Source of the DNA: Muraenolepis orangiensis
Taxonomy: Eukaryota > Chordata > Actinopteri > Gadiformes > Muraenolepididae
Assembly (NCBI GenBank): GCA_027704905.1
Contig: CM051019.1
Coordinates: 24,424,038-24,488,037 of the forward strand
DNA length: 64,000 nt
Reading direction: 5' to 3'
This document shows, piece by piece, positions 52,691-63,525 of this stretch. A program made the translations under genes and the position numbers. Numbering within the stretch: the stretch's first letter is position 1; every line of letters starts with the position of its first letter. Below the pieces are notes generated by a model. The model was given only the letters and a program-made list of their open reading frames with translations. It made no database searches and was not told where the DNA came from.

Positions 52691-52868
52691 TGTAGTGAAA
52701 TGATCACACGGAGGTTTCTGCTTGCGGTCTTTATTTGTATCGCAACTTCATACAAACAATTACACTCGTGCTTTGTTCAACACCGGCTGGCTTGTCGCAG
52801 GTGCCGCTTATATGGTGACGTAGCCGGAAGCAAAACCTGTTGTTTAAAGGGACAGAGTGTAAACACAT
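52691..52868 (-). mobile_element. 5' LTR of gypsy element 2
   Basis: About 178 bp are bounded by TGTAGTG and ATGACACA in plus orientation. The first 80 bp match the truncated LTR at 43442. Confidence 0.65.
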
Positions 52869-53330
52869 ATGACACATCTACCCCCCCACACACACACACA
52901 CACCTCTATATCACCATGGAAACACTGTGTTTTCCCCTTCACTAGGAAACAAGATGGCTGCTGAAGTGTGCATTGTGAGTTTAAAGACCCCAGAGGACGA
53001 CCAGGAGTATCGGGTTGTATCGGTGGTCCGGGGGACTGGATGTCTGTTGTCTGTTTACTGTGTTGCTCCGTAGTGTAGAGGATAGAATTAAAACCATCCA
53101 CACGGAGCACATCAACGCTAGCAGAGCTGCCTTCTGTATTAAAGGAGAACCCACCGCCCTCGACACGGCCTTCAAACCAATGTGTTCAGGTCTTACCTCA
53201 GTGCTGCCGGCTCCCCTGTCCTCCTGTTTAATTCAGTTTCTTTAAAGCGGAGGACAGGTGCGTCGAGGCTTCATCAGCAGGTGACCGCTGTCTCTATTAT
53301 CAGCCAATCAGAGGTCACATATGCCATAGC
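52869..53330. repeat. Direct duplication, unit 2 right part
   Basis: This continues the right arm of unit 2 after gypsy 2. It matches 38420-38870, then continues like 7300-7450 in inverted orientation. Confidence 0.8.
52946..53073 (+). CDS. Receptor tail exon, copy 5 (plus strand)
   Basis: This 128-bp exon follows CCTTCACTAG. It keeps NKMAAE, TPEDDQEY (followed by RVVSVV instead of GVVSVV) and the CVAP-stop end. Confidence 0.4.
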
Positions 53331-53334
53331 ACGT

Positions 53335-53520
53335 GTTTAACCACTAGAGCAGGGGTGTCCAAACTGTATTCATTGGGGGCCGCATACAGAACAATATAAG
53401 GAGGCCACAAACTGTATTAAAGCAGCCGTGTTCTACCCGGTTCTACAGTTATTAGTGGTGGTCTGTAAAGGTACTGCAGGCGGTCCATCTAGCAGCTCCT
53501 TCTCAGAGCAGAAGTTCCCA
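53335..53520. mobile_element. hAT-like fragment, inverted copy
   Basis: This starts near AGCAGGGGTGTCCAAACTG and matches 7110-7310 in reverse complement. Confidence 0.4.
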
Positions 53521-53529
53521 ATGTTGATT

Positions 53530-53950
53530 GTAAGTCGGGATGGTGCTCCCTAATCACAGCCCTGTTTAAAGGGAGGGGTAAGGAAACGGTATTACAGGAA
53601 TTACAGGAAGCGTGATATGTAGCCTGTGTGAATACACTTATTGGGCTTATTAACACATGGAATGGGCTACTAACTGTTAAATATTTGTATAAAAAAATGC
53701 ATAATTTAGCAAACGCTTTTGTCCAAAGCGACCTACAATGGTAACATATTATTATATTATATATAATAATTATTAAATTATTATTATTATTATTATTATT
53801 ATTACTCAATTATTAACACATCACAAATACTGTCATACATTTTGAACTTAACTAGGATAGGAACAGCTTTTCACTCAATGGGACAAGCCGCCACTGGACT
53901 GAAGAATGCAAACGGGCCATATTCCATTTAATATTTTAAATGAGGCACGG
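53530..53950. other. No gene recognised
   Basis: The stretch is mixed and AT-rich with a (TTA)n run at about 53760-53815. Confidence 0.4.
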
Positions 53951-54312
53951 TGTCACAAGGGGGTAGTTTTGGTAGGACCCAGAACGCAGACCAACGGCAA
54001 AGTGAAGCGATAACGTGAAGCTTTATTTCCAACTGACACAACAGAGAGTGATCGGGGACAGGCCAGGGGTCTGGATACCGGGAAGTCGATCAGCGGAGTG
54101 GTAGACAGGTATTAGACAGGCGAGTAGTCCGGGACGGAAGAGGGGTCTGGATACCGGGAGGTCGGAGTACAAAGTACAACGTATGACCTAACCCCGAAGT
54201 AACGGGACACCAGGGTATATATACCCCCCGGTGAGGTGATTATCATTATCGGCAATGTGTGTGAGCGCCGCCAAAGCCCGCCTTGGCCACGCCCCCGTCA
54301 ACCACCGTAACA
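53951..54312 (-). mobile_element. Solo-LTR-like element, reversed copy
   Basis: This segment runs TGTCACAAGGGG to ACCACCGTAACA. It shares GGCCACGCCCCCGTCAACCA, GTCTGGATACCGGGAGGTCG-like segments and the outer ends with the LTR at 12177-12750, inverted and without the long (AC)n. Confidence 0.65.
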
Positions 54313-54420
54313 GTAGGGGGGGGCAGTAGCTCAGTGGATAAGGACTTGGCTTGGGAGCAGCAAGGTCGCCGGTTCAAAACCCGGAAACCAGGTTACTGCC
54401 TAAGTGCCCTTGAGCAAGGC
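54313..54420 (+). mobile_element. tRNA-derived SINE head
   Basis: The segment has a box A-like TAGCTCAGTGGATAAGG and box B-like GGTTCAAAACC with normal tRNA spacing, followed by TGCCCTTGAGCAAGGCA, a typical fish SINE body. It does not fold as a complete tRNA, so it is not called a tRNA gene. Confidence 0.75.
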
Positions 54421-54424
54421 AAAC

Positions 54425-54655
54425 TACTAGAGATGGAGAAGGGAGTAGGGAATGAGGGAAGGATTTCACTATATAGTCCTCTATATTGAACTACTAGAGA
54501 GGGAGTAGAGAATGAGGGAAGGATTTCACTATATAGTCCTCTACATTGAACTACTAGAGAGAGAGTAGGGAATGAGGGAAGGATTTCACTATATAGTCCT
54601 CTACATTGAACTACTAGAGAGAGAGTAGGGAATGAGGGAAGGATTTCACTATATA
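54425..54655. repeat. 60-bp tandem repeat, ~4 units
   Basis: The units contain GGAAGGATTTCACTATATAG and TCCTCTACATTGAACTACTA. They follow the SINE head directly. Confidence 0.9.
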
Positions 54656-54830
54656 GACCGGTTGTCAATTTTCGCGGACCGGTTGTCATGTGCATGCACA
54701 TGTACGCGGAGCTCGTGGGTGCGAGCCGACTCCCGTCGTTCACTTAAAAGAGCCGACTCTTTGAGCCGGCTCGTTCGCGACCGACACATCACTAGTCTCT
54801 TTAGTAGCGCGTGCAACTGAAAGTCTCTCG
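54656..54830. mobile_element. hAT-like non-autonomous element
   Basis: GAGCCGACTCTTTGAGCCGG and CGCGACCGACACATCACTA form an element end known from fish hAT-type repeats. Confidence 0.35.
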
Positions 54831-54834
54831 TTAT

Positions 54835-54960
54835 GCCGCCGATATATATTAAATCTACGTATATATATAGATTATACCGCCCATATATACCGCTATATAA
54901 TCTATATATACAGATGATATTATATATATAATCTCTATATATAGATTATACCTCCCGCCG
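54835..54960. repeat. TA-rich tandem tract
   Basis: Repeated TATATATA and ATCTATATATA segments could form cruciform structures. Confidence 0.7.
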
Positions 54961-54984
54961 TACACCTATACTCAAATTATTTGA

Positions 54985-55081
54985 GTCAAATATGATGATA
55001 AACACACAGCTGTTTCGCGGCCCGGCAGTAACACCTCCACGGCCCGGTACCGGTCCGCGGCCCGGCGGTTGGGAACCCCTG
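54985..55081 (-). mobile_element. hAT element terminus
   Basis: On the minus strand it starts CAGGGGTTCCCAACCGCCGG, a typical hAT end, followed by GGGCCGCGGACCGG. Only one end is seen. Confidence 0.5.
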
Positions 55082-56552
55082 ACATAATGATGTTTCGGGT
55101 TTTTTCACGTGGTGCTTGCAAGGTAACACATGTGTATTTTGTGCTTGGATGCTGAATCATTATTCTTATAGTAAACTCCTGTTTAATTAAGATTGTCTGG
55201 ACATTGAAATCTTTACATGGTGTCAGAAGTGTTTGACCGACGCATTGCAGCTCCTTATTTGAGCAACACCAGTTACATTTCAAATTGACACTGGTGCAGA
55301 TGCAAACATCATGGGTGAAGAGACATTCACCACTCTGCACTGTGCAGTCCTGGTGGTCAGTTAGACTGTCTGGGGAAATTTAGAGTCAGCTTAACATATA
55401 AAGGAAAGCCATATTCATTCCCAGTGTATGTTATCTGTGGCCGGACTGTAAACAATCTGCTAAGCAGAGCCACAGACTCTGAAATGGGGCTAGTAAAGCG
55501 CATTGAAGAAGTCCACAATGTGTTTGGAGAACATGGAACTCTTAAAACAGAACCAGTGAAAATCTGGTTAAAAGAGAACGTTCAACACAGCGCGCAGGGT
55601 CCCTTTGCCTCTCGTGAAAAGGTAAAGGAGGAGCTGCAGCGCATGGAGGAGAACTGTGTCATAGAGACAGACCCCACAGATTGGTGCGCACTGGTGCCAG
55701 TTCCAAAACGAGGAAGTGACAAAGTACGCATCTGCGTGGACTTGAAAAAGTTAAACAAAGCTGTAAAGAGAGAGAGGTATGTTATTCCTACTGCAGAGGA
55801 AATCACTGCAAAGCTGAGTGGGGCAACCATATTTTCATCACTAGACGCAGCCTCAGGCTTTTGGCAGATACCTCTACTCCCAGAAAGTAGCAGATTAACT
55901 ACTTTCATCACACGCTTTGGGAGATACTCCTTCAAACGTATCCCATTTGGGATCACAAGTGCACCAAAAATATTCCAATGGAAAATGACTGAGACTCTGA
56001 ATGGTGTTGAAGGAGCAGCTGTATACATGGACGATATACTGGTGTATGGAGACACCCCGGAGCAGCACGACCAGCACCTCAGCAAGGTGTTGGAGAGGAT
56101 TGAGTCAACCGGCTTGAAGCTGAACCGAGAAAAGTGCAGGCTGAGACAGAGCCAGCTCCACTTCCTGGGCCAATTGATCGATAAATCCGGCGTTAGGCCT
56201 GTTCCTGAAAAAGTGACAGCAATCCGTGAGCATCCACCTCCACAGAACGTCCCAGAGCTAAGGCCTGTTCTGGGCATGTTCAATTACCTGGGCAAGTACA
56301 TTCCCAAGCTGTCTAAAGTGGGCCAGCCACTGTACGAACTGTTAAGGACACAGACTGCTTGGACGTGGGACCACACCCAGCAAGAGGCGTTCCAGCGCAT
56401 CAAGGACATTCTGTATACCACTCCAGTCCTGAAATTCTACGATGCCAATCGAGCTACAGCCGTTTCAGCTGACACCAGCAGCTCTGGCATCGGTTGCAAA
56501 CTGCTACAGCTGCATGACGGCGACTGGCAGCCAGTAGCGTATTGTTCAAGAT
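55080..56552 (+). mobile_element. Ty3/gypsy element 3 (LTR, protease, RT), truncated
   Basis: A left LTR (about 55080-55217) is followed by TGGTGTCAGAAGTG (55218-55231, tRNA-Leu type), a protease with QIDTGADANIMG at about 55280, and RT. There is no gag between the primer site and protease, so an internal deletion exists on the left. It ends at 56552 where a LINE 3' end begins. It is the same family as gypsy 2. Confidence 0.75.
55424..56552 (+). pseudogene. Gypsy 3 RT and RNase H start
   Basis: An open frame of ~375 codons covers EHGTLKTEPVKIWLK, VRICVDLKKLNKAVKRE, the palm ATIFSSLDAASGFWQIPL, FGITSAPKIFQ, the catalytic VYMDDILVYG, FLGQLIDKSGVRPVPEK, the connection domain and the start of RNase H (VSADTSSSGIGCKL). 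It is cut in the RNase H domain at PVAYCSR. All catalytic Asp of RT are present. It is a relic only because both ends are lost. Confidence 0.85.
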
Positions 56553-56778
56553 TCAAGATTCAAGATAACTTTATTTATCAGAGGGAAATTAAGGTGCAAC
56601 AGTTGAAACAGGGGGAATAAATGCACACACAAATATACAATACCTAAAAACTAAATAACAACAAACTAAACTAAACTAGTATAAACAAAATATAACTAAA
56701 TGAAATCTGAATGAAATCTAAATGTATAGACAGATAAAATACTAATAAATAATTCAAATGATCACATATAGTGCAAAC

Positions 56779-57375
56779 TCTGGTGCTGACCTTTAGGGCA
56801 GTCAATGGAACTGCCCCAGCCTACCTCCAGGCGTTGGTCAAGCCCTACACCCCGTCGAACAAGTCGCCTTCTGCCAGGCGACTTGTTCGACCTTCACTGA
56901 TGACAGGCAAGCATTGTTCTTCCAAGACCCAGCTCTTCACGGTTCTGGCTCCACAGTGGTGGAATGAACTCCCGTCTCATGTCAGGACGGCAGAGTCCCT
57001 CGCCAGCTTCCGCAAGAGACTCAAGACCCACCTGTTCAGAGGCCACCTGGACTTTCCATGAACCCTCCTTCTCCTTTGTGAACCCCTAACTTGCTTAAAT
57101 CCTGACATTAATAGCTCTTAGCATGTTGTATATTCTAGCAAGTGTATATCCTCAATGTTGATAACACACTCTTATCACAGCTACTTAAGCAGGTGACCTG
57201 GCAGTACCAAATTGTGTTATTCATCTTGTTAATATGAACGCTTGTGAACTGCTTTATTTTTATGTTCGCGTACCTCAGCGTTATGCTATTGTCTGCTTCA
57301 ACAAATGTACACCTTGTAAGTCACTTTGGATAAAAGCGTCTGCCAAATGCCCTAAATGTAAATGTAAATGTAAAT
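56779..57375 (+). mobile_element. L2-type LINE 3' fragment nested in LINE copy 2
   Basis: The plus strand encodes TLVLTFRAVNGTAPAYLQAL, then VLAPQWWNELPSHVRTAESL and FRKRLKTHLFRGHL, the C-terminal end of an L2/CR1-type ORF2. The 3' UTR ends with GGATAAAAGCGTCTGCCAAA and repeated AAATGT, the L2-type tail. Confidence 0.75.
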
Positions 57376-57515
57376 TGGCAGTAATAAAATATTAATAAAT
57401 AACTCTTTTTCAGATGAATACTGAAATGAGAAAAGTGAAAAGTGAAATAGAATTTACAGTGCAAAATTACAGTGAAAGGATTTACAGGTAAAAAAATAAT
57501 AACAGTGCGTTGGCC

Positions 57516-58220
57516 TCAGGTCACTGAGTCTCCACTGTCCCTCTCACGACCCGAGGTAGATGAATTATAGAGTCTGATGGCCACAGGAAGAAAGGACTTC
57601 CTATGGCGTTCTGTGGTAAACCTGGGTGGAATGAGTCTGTTGCTGAAGGTGCTTCTGTATGCGGTCAGCACCTGATGGAGAGGGTGAGAGTTGTTGTCAA
57701 GGATACAACGCAGCTTGCGCAGCATCCTCCTCTCAGACACCACCAACAAGGAGTCCAGCTGGACCCCCAGGACAGCGCCAGCCTTCCTGACAATCCTGCT
57801 GATCTTGTTGACGTCTGCTGACTTCAACCTGCTTCCCCAGCACACGACACCGGAGAAGATGGCACTGGCTACCACCGACTGGTAGAACATCTTCAGCATT
57901 GTGTTACAAACGTTGAAGGACCGGAGCCTCCGCAGGAAGTAGAGACGGCTCTGGCCCTTCTTGTACACAGCCTCAGAGTTCTTGGCCCAGGCCAGTTTGT
58001 TGTCCAGGTGAACTCCCAGGTATTTATATTCCTGAACAACTTCTGCGGACACACCCTTGATGGAAATGGGTGTGGGGGTAGATTTCCTCCTGCGGAAGTC
58101 CACCACCATCTCCTTCATCTTGTCTGTGTTGAGCTGCATGTGGTTCAGCTCACACCACTCAACGAAGGAGTCCACGACGCCCCTGTACTCCTCATCGTTT
58201 CCCTCGCTGACAACCAACAA
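57516..58220 (-). pseudogene. LINE copy 2 RT, 3' part
   Basis: This minus-strand frame runs from VSEGNDEEYRGVVDSF through MQLNTDKMKEMVVDF, the thumb and the YNSSTSGRERDS end. The catalytic Asp pair lies in the damaged zone just upstream. Confidence 0.75.
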
Positions 58221-59143
58221 CTGCAGAGTCGTCTGAGAACTGAGGACTCTGAGTTGTACTGGAAGTCTGAGGTGTAAAGGGTGAACAAGAATGGGGAAAG
58301 AACCGTTCCCTGTTGAGCACCAGTGCTGCTGACCACAGTGTCAGACACACAGTCCTGCAGTCTGACAAACTGTGGACGACCCATCAAATAGTCAGTAATC
58401 CAGGAAACCAGGGAAGAGTCCACCTTCATCCCTGTCAGCTTACTCCCCAGCAGGGCAGGCCGGATGGTGTTGAACGCACTGGAGAAGTCGAAAAACATGA
58501 TACTCACAGTGCTCCCGGGTCTGTCCAAGTGGGCGTATGCACGATGAAGCAGGAAGATGATGGCGTCCTCCACTCCCAGTTTCGGCTGGTAGGCAAACTG
58601 AAGAGGGTCCAGCGATGATCTGACCAGGGGCCGAAGAAGCGACAGGACCAGCCTCTCAAAGGACTTCGACAAGTGGGACGTCAGCACCACCGCTCTGTAG
58701 TCGTTAGAGGTGCTGGGACGTGCCTTCTTCGGAACCGGCACCAGGCAGGATGTCTTCCACAGCACAGGGACACTCTCCAGTCTCATGCTCAGGTTGAAGA
58801 TGTACTGCAGGACTCCAGCACATGTTTTGAGGACCCTCGGGCTGACGCCGTCAGGACCTGCAGCCTTGCCTGGGTGGAGCCTGCACAGCACTTTCCTCAC
58901 CTGCTCAGCTGTGAAGGTCTGTGTGCCGTGTGTGGGGGCAGGAAGAGTCTCTGTTGTGTTGATGGGGGAGGGGTGAGGTAGTGGTGGTGGGGGAGAGAGA
59001 ACAGGTATGTTGTCTCTGGAGAGGGACGGTGGGGGAGGGGGGACAGCAGGGCAGGGGGGCTGGAGGGGAATGGTTGTAGAGGGGCTGGGGGAGGGGGGGT
59101 AGACCGGAGCCCACTCATTGAATCTATTGAAAAACAAATTCAA
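58221..59143 (-). pseudogene. LINE copy 2 RT, 5' part
   Basis: This frame has KAAGPDGVSPRVLK, NDYRAVVLTSHLSKSFERL, FFDFSSAFNTI and GAQQGTVLSPFLF. A short internal deletion removes the CAAQLS segment, and a deletion near 58230 removes the FxDD catalytic motif. Confidence 0.75.
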
Positions 59144-59700
59144 CTCGTTGGCCCGGTCAGGACCCCCCCTATTGTCTGGCTACCAGGTTGTTTTTAGCCA
59201 GTGATGCTCCTCATGCCACTACACACATCCTTCAGGTTGTTCTGCTGAAGTTTGTGCTCCAGCTTCCTCCTGTAGTTGTCTTTGCCCTGCTGGATCCTCT
59301 CCTTCAGCTCCCTCTGAACCCGCCTCATCTGCTCCCTGTCCCCGTCTCTGAAGGCCGTCTTCTTCTCATTGAGCAGGACCTTGATGTCTCGGGTGACCCA
59401 CGGCTTGTTTTCCTAAGGGAAAGAAACTAACAAATTTTTTTCCATTAAGCGTATATGTATTTGACACTGATCACTGATGACATCAAAAACTAGGAAATGT
59501 TTTGATATGCCCAAATATGCTAATATGTTAATGTGTTCCCAGACTCTACCAGATAAACTCTCGGTGAAAAGAGAGGAGAGTACAGGTTTGAGGAAGAGTG
59601 CTCTCTGAAAGAAGAAAGAGTTACCAGACAGACACACATTCACACAGATAGATACATTTATAGAGACAGACAGACATAAAGTGTGAGACAGACAGACAGA

Positions 59701-59845
<145 letters not shown>

Positions 59846-59857
59846 AGATAGATAGAA

Positions 59858-59882
59858 ATGTCCAGTTCCAAGTCATGCAAAG
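59858..59882 (+). CDS. Receptor R6 25-bp 5' exon with ATG
   Basis: This exon encodes MSSSKSCK and ends AAAG|GTAAGA in phase 1, matching 28372 and 34092 on the opposite strand. Confidence 0.4.
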
Positions 59883-59975
59883 GTAAGAACCACTTTAAAT
59901 ATACTAATGCTAATTCATGTACCCATTATTGTAAAGTGTTACCCATTACATAGCTGAACACTCTCTTTCTCACAG

Positions 59976-60182
59976 ATACACTTAAAAACAAAGAGAAATG
60001 TCACAAAGTACCTGACTCTAAGCATGGAGAAACAACAGTGTTCAGAGCTGGAGGTTGTGTCTCTCTACCGTGTGATGGGGCTCAAAATGACTGTTCCTCA
60101 GTTGACTGGCTGTTAAGTAAGAATAGAAAGGTTGAAACATTGGTTTATAGAGGGAACGTTACCAATGACCCCGTGAAGAGAC
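59976..60182 (+). pseudogene. Receptor R6 Ig exon, cut by Rex3
   Basis: The exon follows CTCACAG and encodes TLKNKEKCHKVP, FRAGGCVSLPCDGAQ, DCSSVDWLLSKN and NVTNDPVKR, then stops matching at 60182, where Rex3 sequence begins. The second half of the domain (CVTEECSLVIKK and the F-strand Cys) and the donor are gone. On the far side of Rex3 the receptor intron resumes at CTAAATGTACAG, so about 190 bp were lost. R6 is therefore a pseudogene. Confidence 0.75.
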
Positions 60183-60234
60183 ATGTACTCTCTTGGAAAT
60201 ATAGAGACTCCTCCTGGGAGACTTCAACGCACAC

Positions 60235-61620
60235 GTGGGTAACGATGGGGAAACTTGGAGGGGCGTGTTGGGGATGAACGGCCTACCTGATCTGAACCGG
60301 AGTGGGCTTTTGTTATTGGATTTCTGTGCTAGTCATGGATTGGCCATAACAAACACCATGTTCAAACATAAGGATGCTCATAAGTGTACATGGTACCAGA
60401 GTACCTTAGGCCGAAGGTCAATTATCGATTTTGTTATCGTATCATCTGGCCTGAGGCCGCATGTTTTGGACACTCGGGTGAAGAGAGGGGCAGAGCTGTC
60501 AACCGCTCACCATCTGGTGGTGAGTTGGGTAAGATGGCGGGGGAAGCCTCTGGACAGACCTGGTAAGCCCAAACGTGTAGTGCGGGTGAACTGGGAACGT
60601 CTGGTGGATGCCCCTGTCCGGGAGACCTTCAACTCCCACCTCCGGCGGAATTTTTCGGGCATCTCTGTGGAGGCTGGGGGCATTGAGCCAGAGTGGTCAT
60701 TGTTCAAAGCTTCTATTGCCGAAGCTGCGGTTGAGAGCTGTGGCCTCAAGGTCATTGGTGCCTCAAGGGGCGGCAACCCTCGGACTTCGTGGTGGACACA
60801 GGTGGTCAGGGAAGCCGTCCGGCTGAAGAAGGTGACCTTCCGGTCTATGTTAGCCTGTGAGACTCCGGACTCAGTTGCGAGGTGTCGACAGGCCAAGAGG
60901 ACGGCAGCCTCGGCTGTAGCGGAGGCAAAGCAGCGGGTGTGGGAGGAATTCGGAGAAGCCATGAAGAAGGACTTTCAGTCGGCACCAAAGCGTTTCTGGC
61001 AAACAATCCGGCGCCTCAGGAGGGGGAAGCGTGGATCCATCCAAGCTGTGTACAGTAAGGGTGGGACATTGCTGACCTCAACTGAGGAGGTGATCGGGCG
61101 GTGGAAAGAACACTTTGAGGAACTTCTTAACCCAACTACACCCTCAATGGTAGAGACAGAGCTGGAGGATGAAGGACGGCAAACATCAATCTCCCTGGAG
61201 GAAGTCACTACGGTAGTCAAACATCTCTGCAGTGGCAAAGCCCCAGGGGTTGATGAGATCCATCCAGAAATGCTAAAGGCTCTGGGTGTTGAGGGGCTGT
61301 CGTGGATGACACGTCTTTTCAACATTGCGTGGAAGTCTGGGACAGTGCCTGAAGAGTGGCAAACGGGGGTGGTGGTAACCCTGTTCAAAAAGGGTGACCA
61401 GAGGGTGTGTGCCAATTATAGGGGTATCACATTACTCAGCCTCCCTGGGAAAGTCTACTCCAAGATGCTGGAAAGGAGGGTTCGGCCGATAGTCGAACCT
61501 CAGATTGAAGAGGAACAATGCGGATTCCGCCCTGGTCGTGGAACAACGGACCAGCTTTTCTTGCAAGGATCCTGGAGGGGGCATGGGAGTATGCCCATCC
61601 GGTCTACATGTGTTTTGTAG
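60235..61620 (+). pseudogene. Rex3 endonuclease end and RT, first frame
   Basis: This 461-codon frame has endonuclease motifs (KCTWYQSTLGRRSIIDFVIV, TAHHLVVSWVRW) and then RT (GKAPGVDEIHPEMLKALG, GVVVTLFKKGDQRVCANYRG, EEQCGFRPGRGTTDQLF). A one-base shift at about 61560 ends it. Confidence 0.8.
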
Positions 61621-62697
61621 ATTTGGAGAAGGCATATGATCGGGTCCCTCGGGAAATACTGTGGGGGGTGCTGCGGGAGTATGGGGTGCGGGGGTCACTG
61701 TTGAGGGCCATCCAATCTCTCTACTCCCAAAGCAAGAGCTGTGTCCGGATTCTCGGTAGTAAGTCAGGCCTGTTCTCAGTGGGTGTTGGCCTCCGCCAGG
61801 GGTGCGCTTTGTCACCCATCCTGTTTGTGATTTTCATGGACAGGATTTCAAGGCGTAGTCATGGAGGGGAGGGGTTTCAGTATGGTGGGCTCAGGATTGA
61901 ATCGCTGCTGTTTGCAGATGATGTGGTCCTGTTTGCGTCATCAGTATGTGACCTTCAGCACTCACTGGATCGGTTTGCTGCGGAATGTGAAGCGGCTGGG
62001 ATGAAGATCAGCACCTCCAAATCTGAGGCCATGGTTCTTAGCAGGAAACCGGTGGATTGTCTACTCCAAGTAGGGAGGGAGTCCTTATCCCAAGTGAAGG
62101 AGTTCAAGTATCTCGGGGTCTTGTTCTCGAGTGAGGGGAGGATGGAGCGTGAGATTGACAGGAGAATAGGAGCAGTGGGAGCGGTATTGGGTGCACTTTG
62201 GCGCACCGTTGTAACCAAAAGAGAGCTGAGCCAGAAGGCAAAGCTCTCGATCTACCGATCAGTCTTCGTTCCTACCCTCACCTATGGCCATGAGCAATGG
62301 GTAATGACCAAAAGGACGAGATCGCGAATACAAGCGGCCGAAATGAGTTTCCTCAGGAGGGTGGCTGGTATCTCCCTGAGGGATAGGGTGAGAAGCTGTC
62401 ACTTGTGAGAGACTCGGAGTAGAGCCGCTGCTCTTTCGCGTAGAAAGGAGCCAGTTGAGGTGGTACGGGCATCTAGTAAGGATGCTTCCTGGTCGCCTCC
62501 CGAGGGAGGTTTTCCAGGCACATCCAACTGGGAAGAGACCACGGGGCAGACCGAGGTACAGGTGGGGTGATTACATCTCCACACTGGCCTGGGAACGCCT
62601 CGGGATCCCCCAGTCAGAGCTAGTCGATGTTGCCAGGGAGAGGGACGTTTGGAGTCCCCTGCTGAAGCTGCTGCCTCCGCGACCCGATTGCGGATAA
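61560..62697 (+). pseudogene. Rex3 RT, second frame and C-terminus
   Basis: The frame continues ILEGAWEYAHPVYMCFVDLE, VGLRQGCALSPILFVIF, the catalytic LLFADDVVLFAS and KEFKYLGVLFSSEGRM. A stop occurs at 62406. A shifted frame from 62455 then completes the C-terminus (RWYGHLVRMLPGRLPREVF, RYRWGDYISTLAWERLG). The catalytic Asp pair is intact. Confidence 0.8.
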
Positions 62698-62723
62698 GCG
62701 GGAGAAGATGGATGGATGGATGG

Positions 62724-63400
62724 ACCTAAATGTACAGTTTTGGGTTCAAACCATTGAACCCAAAAGTATTACTATATTTCAATATTTAAAAAGTGTAAAA
62801 AAGTATTAATATATTCCAATATTTAAAAAGTGTAAAAAAAGTATTACAATATTTCAATCTTAAAAACCAATAGCCTGCGTGTGAGGGTCCCTTAAGGTGA
62901 TCTCCAGGCGTAAATGTAAACGTTGCCCCAGCCAAGGTTCTCATTTGATTGTCCCGTCCCCATGAACATGTTCTGCCCGTAGGGGCCTCCATAAACCAAG
63001 GCTAAGACATGGGTGGTGTTTGCGGGGGCCTGCTGCTTCTCAGTTGGTCACACTCATGACTGTGGTTGTAAATCGGTATCTGGAACACACAGAAAGAGAC
63101 AGTGATTTGTCGCCTGGTCCTCCCGGGTGCTGGACTCACCTGGTCCCACAGGGTTTCAAGGGGGAACAGAGAAACTCATTTCCCAGAATGTCAAATAAGT
63201 TAGACAATTGGTTTTATGTTTTTGAACAAACTCATTTTAATGAATTGATAAGCGTAAATTAATATCAAAATGGAGAGTTTTCTCACCCCAGCAGTGTCAC
63301 AGCCTAATATTTAGTGCTATAATGAATCTCACAACACAGTACTGGAAACCTTGTCTTCCTCTGGCTCGTCTCCCTCCAGCTTCTCTCCAGACTTGTGCTA
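62724..63400 (+). other. Receptor R6 intron, inverted relative to R1-R3
   Basis: This matches the reverse complement of 4600-5300 in order, including a single 26-bp minisatellite unit near 63115. It holds no exon. Confidence 0.6.
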
Positions 63401-63469
63401 AAGATGTGATAAAGATCACAAGTTGTTACAGTACTGTACTGATTCCACGTGTCTTTGTTTTGGCCTTTG

Positions 63470-63525
63470 CTCTGTCCTTTGTTTTAATCCACACGGAACA
63501 GCAGTCACAACTAACTATCACCAAC
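63470..63525 (+). pseudogene. R6 stalk exon A remnant
   Basis: The pyrimidine tract and GGAACAGCAG match the acceptor side of stalk A, but the exon is deleted after ACAACTAAC and joins downstream intron sequence. Confidence 0.45.

Larger units (their letters stand above)
43442..52868 (-). mobile_element. Ty3/gypsy element 2, interrupted by a provirus
   Basis: This minus-strand element has a 5' LTR at 52691-52868, a tRNA-Leu-type primer site at 52676-52690, gag, protease and the start of RT (52650 down to about 51330), an integrase (51300-51202 continuing at 44675-43567), and a truncated 3' LTR at 43442-43523. RT and RNase H are mostly deleted. A 6.5-kb provirus splits the pol frame between two halves of the integrase N-terminus. 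The element itself sits in unit 2 of the duplication. Without the provirus it is about 2.9 kb. Confidence 0.8.
56553..59416 (-). mobile_element. LINE (Jockey/L2/Rex-type), copy 2
   Basis: This is the same family as copy 1 at 15903, minus strand, with TTGAATC repeats as the 3' tail at 56553. It extends further 5' (KPWVTRDIKVLLNEKKTAFR near 59400). The RT frame is split near 58210. An L2-type fragment lies within its 3' UTR (56779-57375). It keeps the empty target site (TAC at 57381-57383) of the TIR element found in copy 1. Confidence 0.8.
60183..62723 (+). mobile_element. Rex3-type (RTE clade) LINE, nearly full RT
   Basis: This is a 5'-truncated LINE of about 2.5 kb ending in GATGGATGGATGG, the 3' tail typical of fish Rex3. 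It begins within the endonuclease domain (LLGDFNAHVGNDGETW) and covers RT and the C-terminal region. It is inserted into the Ig exon of R6. Confidence 0.85.

Noticed and set aside
54313..54385. tRNA gene
   Set aside because: Box A and B motifs are present but the stems do not pair as a tRNA, and a SINE body follows.
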